DNA from: Schizochytrium sp. TIO01
Lineage: Eukaryota > Sar > Bigyra > Thraustochytrida > Thraustochytriidae
Direction: 5' to 3'
NCBI GenBank assembly: GCA_004764695.1
Contig: SMSO01000036.1
Span: forward strand, 2,144,001 to 2,208,000
DNA length: 64,000 nt
Position numbers and translations under genes: made by a program. Under the pieces are notes generated by a model, which had not been told where the DNA came from, did not search any database, and saw only the letters and a program-made list of their open reading frames with translations. Below are positions 63,446 through 64,000 of the stretch, piece after piece; positions within the stretch are counted from its first letter, which is position 1, and every line of letters begins with the position of its first letter.

Positions 63446-64000
63446 GAAGAGCTGGCTGCAACGACAGGACTCAGCCTCCTCGAAGCGGGCTCGCTCAAGA
63501 GCTTGAAGCTGAACAGGTCTCGCAATGCGGGTTCCCGCAAAAGTGCGTGAGGTGGCACGGCCTAAAAAGAGGCCTATTTATCCGCGGCGACTGCCTGGCA
63601 CGATGATGACAAATCTGTCAAAGCCAACTTGATGATGCTACTCGTAGCCGTGTATGTTCGGGCACATCCGGATGCCAGGGCGCACCAAGGGCGAGTCTAG
63701 GCAGTTAGTTTATGTTGTGATGGCGTGCTGGACTGGTACTGCTTTCATGAGCTTGTCTTGGGTTTACAAGATTCCTCCATTTTATGAAGAACTTGCAATT
63801 CAATCGTTTTTTTTTTTGTTGTTTTTTTTTTCGCTTTTTTGTTGGTTTTCTTCGTTTCAACTTGAAAATTTTACAAAGAAGAACAACAATAAATTGTTTG
63901 TTTTCTGTAAGTCTCGTCGATCGATTCCGCCTTGAGACCTGAGCCGAGGGCAGCTGCTACGCCAGGTGCAAGGTTGCCAAGGCCGAGAGGGACCAGGGAT

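Larger units (their letters stand above)
59323..64000. other. Right end of window, no secure gene
   Basis: 4.7 kb with AT-rich DNA, AAAC, TAGC, GTTT and ACTC short tandem repeats (59930, 59988, 62537, 62448), a GC-richer segment 62580-63600 and a diverged 74-77-bp duplication. One short coding-like frame on the minus strand is listed separately. No conserved domain was found. Confidence 0.5.

Overview
The window is nuclear DNA from a microbial eukaryote. It carries 16 recognisable protein genes on both strands, mostly without introns, including eukaryote-only families (eIF3d, RPA70, PP4R1, CLPTM1). Short GT-AG introns (43, 88 and 97 nt) are inferred in three genes. AATAAA signals follow two genes, and intergenic DNA is long, AT-rich and full of microsatellites. 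Near-intronless large genes, a selenoprotein glutathione peroxidase and secreted YHYH and START-like proteins suggest a protist such as a labyrinthulomycete (thraustochytrid). That placement is inference and was not tested.

Layout: 0-4.7 kb holds the 3' part of a START-like lipid-binding gene and a FAXC/metaxin-like GST-fold membrane protein. 5.4-12.9 kb holds a 1337-residue orphan protein with a piggyBac-type zinc ribbon and, converging on it, an SDP1/TGL-type patatin lipase with an unusual N-terminus. 15.9-24 kb holds RPA70 (with two of four zinc ligands missing), an SRR1-domain gene split by a probable intron, and a PP4R1-like HEAT protein. 25.9-29.3 kb holds a membrane-anchored short-chain dehydrogenase and a secreted YHYH protein. 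29.5-40.3 kb holds an ankyrin/pre-Nudix/degenerate-Nudix fusion, eIF3d and an ankyrin-FN3 protein. 41.4-43.1 kb is a CLPTM1 family protein. A long gene-poor stretch follows, broken at 48.2 kb by a small Ala/Glu/Pro repeat protein with a myristoylation-type N-terminus. 52-59.3 kb holds a UGA-containing selenoprotein glutathione peroxidase, a SelO pseudokinase with Cys at the usual Sec position, and a small cytidylyltransferase-like protein. The last 4.7 kb shows no secure gene.

The genes do not form one pathway or an operon-like system. They are independent housekeeping and regulatory genes. The only plausible functional link is redox/selenium biology: GPx and SelO lie about 3.3 kb apart, both with mitochondrial-looking N-termini. 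The most unusual material is the ankyrin-Nudix fusion with a dead-looking Nudix box, the altered RPA70 zinc ribbon, the in-frame UGA of GPx and the lipase N-terminal domain. No rRNA, tRNA, CRISPR array or intact transposon was found.
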